Shown here: positions 47,525 through 58,700 of the stretch, one piece after another
How positions within the stretch are numbered: the first letter of the stretch is position 1
How the letters are laid out: each line of letters opens with the position of its first letter
NCBI GenBank assembly: GCA_026075535.2
Contig: AP026540.1
Location: forward strand, 6,386,001 to 6,450,000
Direction: 5' to 3'
DNA from: Tricholoma matsutake
Taxonomy: Eukaryota > Basidiomycota > Agaricomycetes > Agaricales > Tricholomataceae
DNA length: 64,000 bases
Made by a program: the position numbers and the translations under genes
Notes under the pieces: generated by a model
The model's database searches: none
Told to the model about the DNA's origin: nothing
The model's input: only the letters and a program-made list of their open reading frames with translations

Positions 47525-47950
47525 TGTAAGGGGACTAAGGGGGTGCCCTGTGTGTTTTTCCTATTTTTTATGTTTGTCCCATATTTTTCCCCACCTCATT
47601 TCCTTCTATTCTTCATTTTCTATGATTTTTCCGGATTTTATTACTAATTTTCCCTTGCTATCATGTTTGTATATGTTGACACTTTTATATTTAGAGGCGG
47701 AGTACCCCTTCCGACACATACCCCTTGGTATGATGTCATTCGGCGGCCTTGATCCGCCTATCTCCGCCTTTTTCTATTTTTAGGTTATATTTGATTTTTG
47801 TCATCTTCACATATACTGGGCATCAGCAAGGGGATCCTTAGAGTTTTCTCTTTGGATTTCCCTTTGCTAGGTGCGCCCCCAATCCCTGTATTATGTAGTA
47901 TAATTTTAACTTCGGATTTCCCTTTGCTAGAGGCTTAGGTTGCCCTTATA
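47525..47950 (+). repeat. 3' LTR of Gypsy-B (426 bp)
   Basis: Ends CCCTTATA and is followed by the CTGTG target duplication. It retains the ancestral CCGACA site (47711-47716) that is mutated in the three other LTR copies of this family here. Confidence 0.96.
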
Positions 47951-47955
47951 CTGTG

Positions 47956-48998
47956 TAAGTCAACAATGAAAATTTGCTGCAGGTCATGATAAACAACATC
48001 AACATACTGCTTGGTTCCATGCCCAGTTACCTGAGAAAACATCAGTGTACTGCCGCTTGCCCCTCTTGAAGATCTGCTTTGGAGCATAATCAATCTGGCT
48101 GTCGAAATCAGGGTTGCCAAGCTGTTGCTCCATGACTTTGAGGGGATCATGAAACCAAACCTCCCATTGTTGACGTTGCCAAGGAGGTCCTGCTACTTCA
48201 TCAACTCCTTCATCAACTCGTTCTCCATTATATTGCACCAAAAATGACTGCCAAGGAACATCACTTTGCTGAATCTCATCAATCAGGGAATATAACTCCT
48301 TGTGATCCGCAAGTGGTGGGTCATTGTCAGGATAGAGTGCATTGAGAATAGCCATAAGTTTATCTATCTTTCCTGCCGACATCTCCTCTTCTGCATACAA
48401 GAATTCTGCAAGCTCAAATTCTGCTCGGCTGTTGAATGGTGAATAGTCATTGGGTGCATGTTCATCTCGAGGTGGTGAAGGAGTTTCTGGTGGAAGATCA
48501 TTCCCCAGCTGATCACATGGTGTTCCTGATAGAACTGAGATAAGCTGGATGCAATCTTATTTAAATGGACTATGTACCATCAAGTAATGGGTGATATTCA
48601 ATGCAGATTGCAGGATCTTGCTGTAGTAACAGCAGATGCAGTGAACGTGAAGATGATCCAAGTGGAGAAACAGAGTGAGAACGATGAGGAGAATGGCGGG
48701 ATGAGTAAGTGGGTGAGTTTGGTTCAAACATTGGGTCTTGAGCATTGTTGTCATTAGGAGGTGTTGTGGGCTGGGATGCAGGTGTAGGAGCATGCAAAGG
48801 CTCCAGATTATCTGCAAGAATGTCAGCCAAGGGATGAGCATGAGTTGGTTCATGTTTCGCAGATATGTGCTGCCTAAGCCCCCCCGCAGTCTTGCAAGAT
48901 TTTTTACATCCTTGAACAGGGCATTTATGGTTTGCAGACTTGAAAGTTCTGCGAGGGTGAAGGTAATCAGGCTCTGAGTCAGATATATCCAAGTTCAA
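47956..48998 (-). pseudogene. Plavaka transposase, N-terminal block with C2H2-like zinc finger
   Basis: Minus-strand reading begins NLDISDSEPDYLHPRRTF without a clear ATG in frame, then a C2H2-type finger CPVQGCKKSCKTAGGLRQH ending ISAKH. Such fingers are common at the N-terminus of Plavaka transposases. A Ser/Pro-rich linker follows, then SRAEFELAEFLYAEEEMSAG, KIDKLMAILNALYPDNDPPL and a WQRQQWEVWFHDPLKVMEQQ block. The exon ends SGNWAWNQA at a GT donor at about 48013. The intron's acceptor region is where Gypsy-B inserted. Start uncertain. Confidence 0.72.
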
Positions 48999-49216
48999 AG
49001 TTCAATGAAGGAGGGATCAAAAGTTAATACAGAGGGTGCTGCTCGGATCAACAAGTCCAATATTAATGAGACAAACGTGCATGAGCTTATCTATTTGTGA
49101 TTAGTCCACAATATATAGGATGGATCACTGTGTACAGAGTCAATATTGCAAATTCAGATATCAACATCAAAACAAACCTCCTGAGCTAATTTCCCTCTTG
49201 CATCTCAAGTGCCACG
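48999..49216. promoter_or_regulatory. Divergent promoter region between Plavaka transposase and accessory gene
   Basis: About 220 bp separating the minus-strand transposase from the plus-strand accessory ORF. AT-rich words (ATTAATGAGA, ATATATAGGA) are present, but no specific site was recognised. Confidence 0.4.
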
Positions 49217-51566
49217 ATGAAGCAAAAAGATGCTCCAGCTCTCACTTCCTCACTTCCTCCATCCCTACAACTCAATCTATGTCCTAACCATGATGCAGCG
49301 CCTGGAGCACCCAATATGCCCAGACTGAAGAAAACTCCTGCAGAAGCAGCTGCTACTTGTGAGGAGAAAGCAAGGGGTAAAGAAGAGCAAGGAAAGAAAC
49401 ATTTTGAAGGTATCCAAAAGGCAGCTCACCTTGAAGACTCAATGCAGAAAGACGATCAAAATGCAGATCGCTATGCAAATCATCCACCTCGTGGTTGAAC
49501 AACAAAGGCAACAAGGCCCACTATTCTTTTTGAGAGTTCCAAACTTGATGAGCCTGGTATGTTGAGTCACTCATGCATGAACACTGATGGAGATTGTCGA
49601 TATCAGAAACTCAGCAAGAAACCAATCCATGTGCAACAATGGCCAAACCAGCTCAGTCCAAGAAAGTCACACCAGCATATGAAGAGTTTGGTATGTACGT
49701 CACTATGATCAGGTCGATATTCACTGTCGTCCACTGTCATCTAAGTGATGGAGTTATTGATCCAGTGTCTTTGGGTCCTGGGAGTAGCGATGAATACAAG
49801 CAGGGAGATCCAGAGGAGGAAGACAATGATGATGAAGATGGAATGCTCCTTGACAGCTCTGAAGAAGAACAAGAGCAGAGACTGACCAGGGTCAGGAAGA
49901 AAGGTAAGGCAGAAAAGGTGCCAGTGCAATCAGAGATAACATTTCAGCAATTGACTAACATTCCCACAATTGTTCAAGGCAAATGCAAAGCTGTTCAAGT
50001 CGAAAAGTATGTGACTCAATCCTCATATCTCGACTACTAATCTTTGCAGCAGACCTACCACATCCAAGGAAGCTAAGAAAAAGCTTGGTGGTCTTCACAA
50101 TGGCTGGGACATGCATGACACTGCTGCTGTAGAGCCTCAAACTCCTCATCGACAATCTTCCTCCTCAATGTCAATATCGAGCTCAGCCAGCATACCAGAT
50201 ACCATCTACACTACAGGCAATGAATCCAGTGGTCTACTTGATGACTTTAGCAATGATGATGGAGAAGAGGAGGTGGAGAGAAATGCAGCGCCAAAGACAA
50301 AGTCGGCCATAAGGTACTATGGGGGTGGAGTGAACCCCAAACCATCCAAGGTGCATTTTCAATACTATGCTTACAGTGATCGACTAGTAACGATGTCACT
50401 AATACTTCAGATCCATTCCATCGCCAAGATTGTTCCAACTATGTATGTCCCAGAACTGGTCAAGAAACGCGAGCCTGGGGAATGGCTGAAGAAGGAAGAT
50501 ATCAAACTCTCATCCTTACCTCCAGATCTTCGAACAGTTTTTTGCCCCAAGTTCATTCCCCATCTCCATGATCTCATCAGTACAATCAGGCCATGGGAAC
50601 AGCCTACAGAGGATCAAGTCATTGTCATATGGAACAAGGTAATTGCAGATCGTTCCATAGCCAATGATGCCAAGCTAAAGAAGGTTGTTGTTACTCTCGT
50701 AGGTGTCATAATTGTCATCTTTTCCATACTAACTATGAGCAATCTTGTAGGTCGAGGCATGACTAGCATCATGGCAGAATACTTTTGCAACCGCAGTGCA
50801 TACAAATCTCAAGAAACTCTTCAAAGCCTTGGGCCTCGACTCCACTGAGAAACGTGCTGAGTATGTAGTATGGGCTCTTGGGGACAATGACAAACAGTGA
50901 CCATTTTACTATGAGATCTATGAGGATGTTGGAGTGGGAAAGAAACCAATTGTAAGTGCCTGTTGGATGCTGCCAGCACTGCTCACCTCAGACTGTTCAA
51001 GGGAGTATTCCAATCAAGTCTCATAATCCACACGTTTGCCACTCATCTCGCCAGCATATCTCTTGTACCCCCTTCAGATCGTCAACAGGAACCACTAGTT
51101 GGTGCGCTTATATATTCCATCCAAGCAGTGCATATTGAACATCATCATGTAATGTGTATATGATAGTAATGGTAATGTTTATCTCATCAAGGTTAAGCGT
51201 GCTTTGCTGACGTGGTGTACTGGTGAAGAAGTCACACCCCCTCAACCTCATGGTGACTTTTCCAAGACCAACTGGGGTGATCATCAAGAAACACATGAAG
51301 GCCAAGTTTATCAAGTCCGGTCCACATCAAATCTTGTTGACCTGGTGAGTTTGCTGAAGAAGAAACAATGGGAGAAGATTCTATCGAAGGCTTGGGTGGC
51401 TGTGGCATCAACATCCTCGGAGGATGTAGGTGATGTTGCCCATGTTGTTGATGATGTTCCAGAGGTGATGGAGCTTATTGATGGGGATGAGGATCTGTCA
51501 GATGATGGTGAGAAGGAAGATGAGTTTCTGGGAGCACCATCAATGATGGATATGGTTATACCATGA
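49217..51566 (+). pseudogene. Plavaka accessory gene, unknown function, divergent from the transposase
   Basis: Several plus-strand exons read from ATG 49217 (MKQKDAPALTSSLPPSLQLN). A Lys/Glu-rich segment (KTPAEAAATCEEKARGKEEQ) is followed by an acidic stretch (DPEEEDNDDEDGML, about 49810-49870), a Ser-rich segment and the more conserved part. That part has VPELVKKREPGEWLKKEDIK, then IVIWNKVIADRSIANDAKLK, IIHTFATHLASISLVPPSDR, VKRALLTWCTGEEVTPP and an acidic tail ending at TGA 51564. The late part resembles uncharacterised basidiomycete proteins found beside Plavaka transposases, possibly the DUF6532 group; this is from memory. A TGA at about 50898 stands where Arg is expected (DNDKQ-R-PFYYEI). 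It could bind DNA or the transposase, but nothing here proves it. Confidence 0.6.
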
Positions 51567-51856
51567 TTTTGGTACAGTGCTGCCAGTAGTTTTTTCATGG
51601 CCATTGTTTTGATTTATACCAGACGCGGTATGCCCTTTATTGTTCAATAACTATGTTATACATGAGGACTATTATTTCTAAATCTGTCAGGGAATAAATG
51701 AAAAAGTGGCTACTTTTCATTATATTTCTACAAAGCTTATTTATGCTTTTCCACTTTTGAAAGCTGAAAAAGCACTTTTAAAATCAAATGGACTGGGATT
51801 AAAAAAGTGTTGAGCGCTTTTTGCTTTTATCGATTTGGAAAGCAGAATAAGCATCA

Positions 51857-51887
51857 AAAAAAGGACCTGTGATTTTACTGATGCGCA
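51857..51887 (-). repeat. Right terminal inverted repeat of the Plavaka-like element
   Basis: Reverse complement of the left end: outermost bases CTGATGCGCA on the plus strand, 15 of the first 16 positions matching. Confidence 0.65.
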
Positions 51888-53044
51888 ACTCAGCTGGAAA
51901 CACTGTTAGGCCGGTACTGGGACCCCCAGTGCCTTCCACACAACTTTGCCTTAGTATGCCTGCACACTACAAGACATGCACTTGACTTCCTTCTTGAAAC
52001 TATCAGACATCAGTGGGCATATGCTGTGATCCTCCTTGGTTAGCACAGCGAAATCTACCAGAGTCCAGCCTGCTATCGAAGTGCAGACTGGACTCGTCAT
52101 TTCGGACCCACCCAGTAGTGCAAGAATCTTGCACTTGTGTTCAATGTGCTGGTCGTGTATACTATTACTATACCATCTCAAGATTCCATTAGTGATTTTT
52201 CCTGATTTTTTGAGGGAAGCTAAGCTAAGTTGTATACCGAGATGCAAAAATGGGTTACAAATCCCCTGCAGTGTTTGGAATAGGATCGTTCACAGTAGAC
52301 GAACTTTCGCGACTGATTTCCAAAGTGATTTCAAAATGTTTTTTTATTCCCAGGAGCACATGTGCCCAAATTCTGATCACACTGTGACCTACTGTGACAC
52401 ATTTTTGGAACCCCTTTCAAGCCCTTTCATCTGTGTGGACTTTGAAATAAATAAGTGTTCACTCATTCCCAGTGAAGAACGATATTAGCTAACTTTTTCT
52501 CACATTATCTTGCATAAGCTGTCTCCTAATGTGTGAAAATGTGTATATCGCAAATTAATAGACAGAGAAACATAAATACCTATTTTCTTCCATTGTCAGA
52601 CAGCTTATGTTTTTAAATGTACAATAATGCTCCAATTTCGATTCCATTGCAATGACAGACATAATATAACATTAGTGAAACCGTTACCCCACCAGCCAGG
52701 CCATCCCACCTATCCCGACCACCTATCTGCTCAAAACAGGATCCCACCATTAATGAAACCCAATAACCCTGATGACACAGATATGATGCTGCGAGCAGTT
52801 GCCATGATGAGATCATGTAACATGTCTGTCAGATCGGATGCACTATTTCCATGGGAACCAACATGCTCAGTATCCTGACCTGTATTTTCATTCAACTCAC
52901 TTGGAGGGGAGTGCGTTAGTGATTGCACTTAATGCAATTGATATAACTCTCACACCTTTCCTCTGTGTGATCTTCTCAGTGTTCGCTATTTTTTTCTGGT
53001 AGTAACACAAATCAGAGTCAGACATAACAATACAACAAGACCAC
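51888..53044. other. Spacer between the Plavaka-like element and Gypsy-C
   Basis: About 1.16 kb without a recognised gene. One minus-strand frame of 98 codons (52247-51951) has no family resemblance. An inverted repeat lies at 52513-52609. Possibly remnants of older transposons. Confidence 0.45.
52513..52609. repeat. 12-bp perfect inverted repeat with 73-bp spacer
   Basis: CATAAGCTGTCT at 52513-52524 is the exact reverse complement of AGACAGCTTATG at 52598-52609. It could be a hairpin or the ends of a very short element; no target duplication was seen. Confidence 0.6.
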
Positions 53045-53238
53045 TGTAGTGAGTCGTAGGGGGGTCCCTTAATATCACACAGGAGCTAAACACGACTAAC
53101 ATATATTTATCGTGTGTACTCGAGGTGGTAGTAAAAAGATCACTTGTGTAAATAGAAGGCTGGTCCCTTTATAGGGGCCAGCCAGGTCAATAGCAAAGAA
53201 ATATAATATATACAAATGTGGGGTCAAGCCCTGGGTCA
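53045..53238 (-). repeat. Downstream (3') LTR of Gypsy-C (194 bp)
   Basis: Plus-strand TGTAGTGAG...CTGGGTCA. A short LTR with an imperfect internal palindrome (GGCTGGTCCC...GGGGCCAGCC). The left flank is ACCAC. Confidence 0.88.
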
Positions 53239-53254
53239 CCACACCCTCCCCCTT
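53239..53254 (-). other. Polypurine tract of Gypsy-C
   Basis: On the minus strand AAGGGGGAGGGTGTGG abuts the LTR directly. Confidence 0.75.
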
Positions 53255-53391
53255 AGGCTTCATCCAGGGGAGAAGCATAATGTTTTGAGTAAATAGACAA
53301 TCTCAAAGAGAGCATCGTCTGGTATGTGGGTATTGTCGGGGTACGACGAAAGGAATCAATTCATTCGTTTATTAAAAAAAACACGACAACC

Positions 53392-55773
53392 TTATTTAGT
53401 AGGGTCATCAGGGATGTGGGTATCGTCGAGACTCAACGATGATATGTGGGACTCGTTGAGGGTCGACAAGGATTCGGGGAGGTTGGCATCAACTAACATA
53501 CATCTAACTTCCTCCGGGGTGGTAGGTACAGGTACTTTGCGCTCATAATCAGGCGTGGAGGGAAGTAGGGTCGTTTCATTGTTTGATGCCAACAAAGACA
53601 ATTGGGATATGGGGGTCTCTGGGGTGTTCCCCAGAGCAGAGGTGTCCGTCATCTGCCCTTCATCAAGAGGGAAGCGGTCCTTGTTGACGGTGAACATTTC
53701 ATCATCAGATGAAGAGATGGAGTTGGTGGAATCACCGTTGTCGTCAGGGTCTCTAATTTTTCATGGCTTGGTAGATGCGACGGGAGTGAATTTGCTAATG
53801 GGCTTCTTGTGCCTGTCCAGAGGGATGCTGGCAGCGACTCTCCTCGCTCTCTTCAAGGCCTTCATCTGGCCTTGAGTTGCCTTGATGATGAGGGGGGACC
53901 CGGACCATCCTGAGGTCGGATTGTTCTCCAGGGGGTATACCTCTGGAGGAGGTGGATGCCAGCCAGACAGGTAAGAAGGCCCGGCACAGGCAGGAGGTTG
54001 GTTGTCCACATGAGAGGTGCTCGTGTGCAGAGATGCAGATAGTCCAGCGGAGAAACTGGAGGACTGGGCAGTGGAAGTCATTGATTCAGGGTGGGGTTGC
54101 CCTGAATGAGAGGGAGCTCTGCCCCTGGTGGGAGCGGTGGAATCTCTTTTTCTTTTTCTTTGTGGCTCTCGAAGGGCCATGTCGTTAGGCCCGGCAATCC
54201 ACCACCAGGGTTCAGACATCAGAGGAGTGTCCTCTGAACAGGTATTGGAATGTTGCCACAGACATCTCATGATATTGGCAGCGGTAGAAGACTCTTCTGA
54301 ATGGGAGGAGTTGGCAGTAGCCATCGCTGTAAGCCAGCTGATGGCATAGTGAGAACCTTCTCGGACTTCCTTGTCCGAGACTCCCATGGTAGCGAGGTGT
54401 CATATGATGTCCTCAAGGGAAGTTGAATTGGTGCTGATCGGCATGGGCTGCTGATGGCGCATGGGGGACAGTGGGAGGTGTTTGTGCTCTCGAATCTGTT
54501 GGTACAGTCCCAGCGTGGCTAGTACCTCCACAGTACAAAGGTAGAGAAGTAGTTTAGCTTCAGGGGATAGCCCTGAAGGAATCTGTTGACAAAGCAGGAG
54601 TTGTCCCCTGACGTGTGGGAGGGAGACCCTCTGTTTGTCTATCAGGGTACCAGGGTGGGATCGCCACTGGTACAGGTGTCGGTGCATGAACTGCACCCAC
54701 GTTTCAGCAGAGTCCAGGAGCAAGGTTTGCTCCAGGCAAGTAGGGTCATTGAGTCAGCGTAATCCTCATGCCGACTGCATCTGAACAGGGAGCCAACCGG
54801 GTAATCTCCAGTGGGCAAGGGCATAGGTCATCAGGGGTGTCTGAGCCCCTGGAGCAGTATCATTGACGAACTGCATGTACTCGCACATTCATTCCAACAT
54901 TGGGTAGTTCCCAGAGGTGTGGGCCATCCGGGACCAGTTATCAAATTCCTCAGTGTTCTGAGGAATGGACATAGGAACTTGGCCATGCAGCTTGGGAGCT
55001 GGTCTCCAGTTTGCCATCCTGGGAACATCTGGGCCCAAGAATGTATATCTCGGGGTTGGAAGGTTGGGAAGAGGTGGGTAGACCTCATTCATATTGAAGT
55101 CCTCATGGGGGACGATGGGGCGGGGAGCAGGAGGTGGTGCAGGCCGAGAGGCTGCACTGGCATACAAAGTACCCTGGGGCCTCTCAGGGTAAGGAAAGGG
55201 TTCACGAGTATGAGCTCGTTTGGACAAACATCCATCAAGCTGCTTGTGCAGGTGCTCATTCTCATCCTCCAGGTTCCAGATGGTCTCCTGGAGGGCAGCA
55301 ATATCTTTTTTGTATTCATTATAAACACATTCAGCTCTGGCGAGAGCACCAGAGTTAATACCCAAATCTCAACGATCTCTCACGTCGAAATATTCATCAT
55401 CATGGTCATACACGTGGGTGTACACATGTAATGTGTAGCTCTTGCAAGTGTTGCAAGTGCCTCGGTGAAGGACGATGCCTTCACCATCAATCCTCCAATT
55501 TCCGGCAGCAGAAGAGCTGGTGCCCACACCAGCTTGCTGGTTTTGTTCTTCTCTAGCAGAACGTCTGCTAGAGCTGATGGGTTCTTTGATCTCGCCAGGG
55601 CTTGGCGAGTGATGGTGTTGGGTGTTGCTGCTTGAGCCAGTGGGCTCGAGCTCTCTCTCCTTCTCCCTCCCCCTTTGAGACCAGCCACTAGGGCCTGTCT
55701 CACATGTATGGCCAGGTCTGTCATTGTGATCACCCCCCATGGGGTTGTCTTTGTCTGGAGGAAAGCTCGCCAT
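53392..55773 (-). pseudogene. Extra ORF downstream of Gypsy-C integrase, unknown protein, broken by six TGA codons
   Basis: From ATG 55773 (MASFPPDKDNPMGGDHNDRP) to a TAA at 53392, one frame of about 793 codons is interrupted only by TGA at plus positions 55369, 54889, 54766, 54754, 54400 and 53761. Seen: a Ser/Arg-rich N-terminus; a CNTC pair before HVYTHVYDHDDEYFDVRDR; a Leu-heptad coiled coil (IAALQETIWNLEDENEHLHK); a Pro-rich stretch; a helical middle part (54720-54400); a basic REPQRKRKRDS, a possible nuclear signal; and an acidic Ser-rich tail. It sits where env lies in retroviruses but shows no signal peptide or membrane segment. It is in the same frame as pol, with no stop between the chromodomain and this ATG. 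Function unknown. Confidence 0.62.
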
Positions 55774-58700
55774 GGTAAGTGTACCAAGCGATGAAGAAAA
55801 AAAACAATTGAAACTCCGCATGACATAAAGTTGCGGAGTGTGAAATCCATTGGGCAAGGCACACCCCCAACGTGACTTGGAAATTTCCAAGTCGTTACGT
55901 CCTGTGTGTTTGGGCAATTCTTGCCAGTCTCTGGCACCCATCAGTGCCAGATAAGCGTCTAGGGCTGCAAGATCATTGCAGTTTGCTAAAGGTTCCCAAG
56001 TGGTGTCTCCCAGACTTTACTTAACTTCAAACTGGATGGTATGGCCACACCACTTGTGTGCCGTGATCTCTTCGACGTACCATTCGGTGTCATCTGGGGC
56101 ACCAAAGTCATATGCATCAGGATAATGCCTGTTGGGAAACAACACATTGTCGTTAGGATGGTGAGGCCTTAGTAGGCTCACATGGAAACACTGGTGTATA
56201 TGCCAGTGTTTCAGTTCTGTAGGAAGATCCAACACATAGTTGGATGTCTCAGGGAAAGCTTGTAGGACCTTGTAGGGTCCTACAAATCTAGGTAGCAGTT
56301 TACTTGCATGTCCCTTTGGTAATGCAAGGTTCTTTGTGGAGAGGTAAACAAGGTCTCCTTGTTTGATATCGGGCTCCTTGCGCTGATGCTTGTTTGCATA
56401 GTGTCGTTGAAAGACTCTTTCAGCAATGATACTATCATGGGCTATGGCCATGTTTCGCAGTGCATTCATTGCAAAAGTACGCACTCCAGGAGGAAGGTGT
56501 TCTGTAGAGGGAAGTTCTTGCATCATATGAGGCAAGAATCCATAGTTGATTTCAAATGGGGCCATCCCTGTTGCTCTGTTAATTGTAGAGTTTATGGCAA
56601 ACTCTATGAGAGAGAGGAACTTTACCCAATCCTTTTGATTGGACGCAATGAACGCTCAGAGAATCTGAGTGATTGAACGATTTGCACCTTCCGTTATTCC
56701 ATCCGTCTGAGGATGGAATGAAGTGGACATAAGTAATTTGACGTCCAAGATATGATGGATTTTACACCACCATTTGGACATGAATTTAGAGTCTCAATCG
56801 CAAACGATCGAGCCAGGTAGTCCATGCAAATGGACAATCTTCTTCATGAAGATGGGAGATAGTTGTGATGCAGTCATCGTCGTGTTAACCAGGACTAGGT
56901 GAACCGTTGAAGACAGACAACAGATGATTACCCAAAGGTAGTCAAATCCTTTGGACTCTGGGAAGGGTCCGATGAAATCCATTCCAATTGACTCCCATGG
57001 CCTCATGGGTGTTGGTAATGAGTGCAGCTTGCCTTGAGGGGAGTGGTACTCCCCCTTTGAGCAGATGCAAGGTTTGCACAAATCACAATATCTCTCAACC
57101 TCGTATTGAAGTCGAGGCCACCAATACCAATGTCAGATGTATTCCGATGTCTTCAGAGGGCCGAAATGCCCCACCAATGTGTGGGCTTGTTCGATGATAT
57201 GACCATGTAAGGTCATATCTTTGGAAGTAGAGGTGGGGATGCAAAGGACCTCTTTGCCCCCTCTGTTCTTTCTCCAAATGAAACCGTCTTGGGCCTGGAA
57301 GTCCGGGTGGTCCTTTGGATTTTCAAGACCTTCTTGAAGTGTTTGTTGTTGACATATCCCTTTCAGATATCATTGTTCAGAGGGTCTAACTCTGACATGT
57401 GAATGTGCAGGTAAGGCCCTTTAGCCTGAGAGGCATAAATCGAAGGATCATCCTGCAATTGGTTGGTCTTTGAAGAAGGCATGGTTTCTTCTTCCACATT
57501 TGCAGTCATTATGGCTGAGGCTGCTTCATGCTCTTCGACTCATTCTCAAAGAGCTTTGAGTTGTTCACTAACTCATCTCTGCTGGGAAGCAGTGGAATGA
57601 GTTTCAATTACTCAATTTTTGATTTTGAGATGTCTATCCCATGGGAGATCCTCGTGGTTGGGATTGAGATGTATGTCTGTGAAGACGTAGTGTTGGACTA
57701 ATGGAGCATCGTCCCAAGAGTCAAATTGGTAGTAGCGGGACAGAGCATCTGCTACCTTGTTCAATTTGCCTTTGATATAACGAATGTCAAAGTCAAAACA
57801 CAACAGATATTCCATCCATCATGTGTGCCTAGCAGACAGTCAGTGTTGAGTTTGGAAGAACTCAAGTGCCTGGTGATTGGTGATGACATGGATGCGTCTA
57901 CCAATCAGTTTGTCTTCCCACTTGAGGAGTGCCTCCAGTATGGCAATAGTTTCATGCTCAAAGGTACGGTAGTTCCTTTGAGCGTCAGAGAATTTCTTGG
58001 ACAGGAACCCCACAGGGCGGCAAGTTTGCCACTCAGGTCCCTGACCATACATCGCTCCAGTTCCAAAGACTGAGGCATCACAGATCACCCATATCAGCTC
58101 AGGTGAATCTGGGTCGATAGGCTTCAGCACTGGCATTGTGCAACAGATGTGTTTAATCATCTGGAAGCAATGATTGTGCAACAGTCGCCATAAAAAGGCT
58201 TGACCATTTTTTGTCATCGCTGAAAGGGGACTAGTGAAAGCACTTATATCTGGCAGGAAATGTGCCAGATACTGCATGAGTCCCAGAAAACACTGGACTT
58301 TGTGATAATTACGAGGAGCTTTCCACTCTCATATACAGGCCATTTTGTTGCTATCTGCATGTGGGCCATGCTCGTCAATCATATGACCAAGACACTCTAC
58401 CTTCTCAGGGTAGAGTTGACATTTCTCAGGGTAGAGTTGACATTTCTCTGCACGGAGGTACAGAGAATGCTTGCGCAGTCTGTTAATCACGAGCTCCAGA
58501 TGCTTCTGGTGTTCTTCAATCGTGTCACTGAACACGAAGATATCATCCAGGTAGGTGTGGATGAAGATTCCAATGTAATCTTGGAATATAGAGTTCATCA
58601 ACCTTTGGAAGGGTGAAGGTGCATTGCAGTCGCCTTGTTGCATAACAAGACTCTTGTATACGCCTTGAACCGTCGAGAAGGTGGTTTTCCAGATGTCTTC

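Larger units (their letters stand above)
41904..47950 (+). mobile_element. Gypsy-B: Ty3/Gypsy chromovirus inserted in a Plavaka intron
   Basis: The full 6047-bp sister of Gypsy-A, with 426-bp LTRs and target duplication CTGTG (41899-41903 and 47951-47955). It lacks the 239-bp deletion. Gag is intact, while pol carries five stops (44268, 44712, 45690, 46386, 46695). Confidence 0.96.
24955..51887 (-). mobile_element. Plavaka-like (CACTA-related) DNA transposon, interrupted by nested LTR retrotransposons
   Basis: The left end (TGCGCATCAGCAAAAACACA at 24955) and the right end read in reverse complement from 51887 (TGCGCATCAGTAAAATCACA) form an imperfect terminal inverted repeat of about 30 bp. 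Both ends then carry AT-rich subterminal sequence with repeated GCTTTTC/GAAAAAGC words. Inside are a Plavaka-type transposase on the minus strand (three blocks) and a divergent plus-strand accessory gene. Without the two LTR insertions and their duplications the element is about 7.4 kb, including an unexplained insertion of about 0.85 kb. I could not find a convincing target-site duplication outside the inverted repeats. The transposase identity rests on remembered family motifs. Confidence 0.78.

Noticed and set aside
32323..47950. Four dispersed 426-bp direct repeats considered as a tandem or CRISPR-like array
   Set aside because: They are the paired LTRs of two retrotransposons, with retroelement genes between and target duplications outside.
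51951..52247. 98-codon minus-strand frame in the spacer right of Plavaka
   Set aside because: No recognisable motif, no neighbouring exon that extends it and no conserved context.
53392..55773. Extra ORF of Gypsy-C considered as a retroviral env
   Set aside because: No signal peptide, transmembrane segment or cysteine-rich ectodomain; a nuclear-type basic patch and coiled coil are seen instead.
56017..56019. The TAA at the end of the Gypsy-C integrase taken as the natural pol stop
   Set aside because: Chromodomain sequence continues in the same frame (SLGDTTWEPLANCNDLAALD), with Trp expected at the stop, so it is more likely a mutation. The true pol end is unclear because the frame stays open into the extra ORF.
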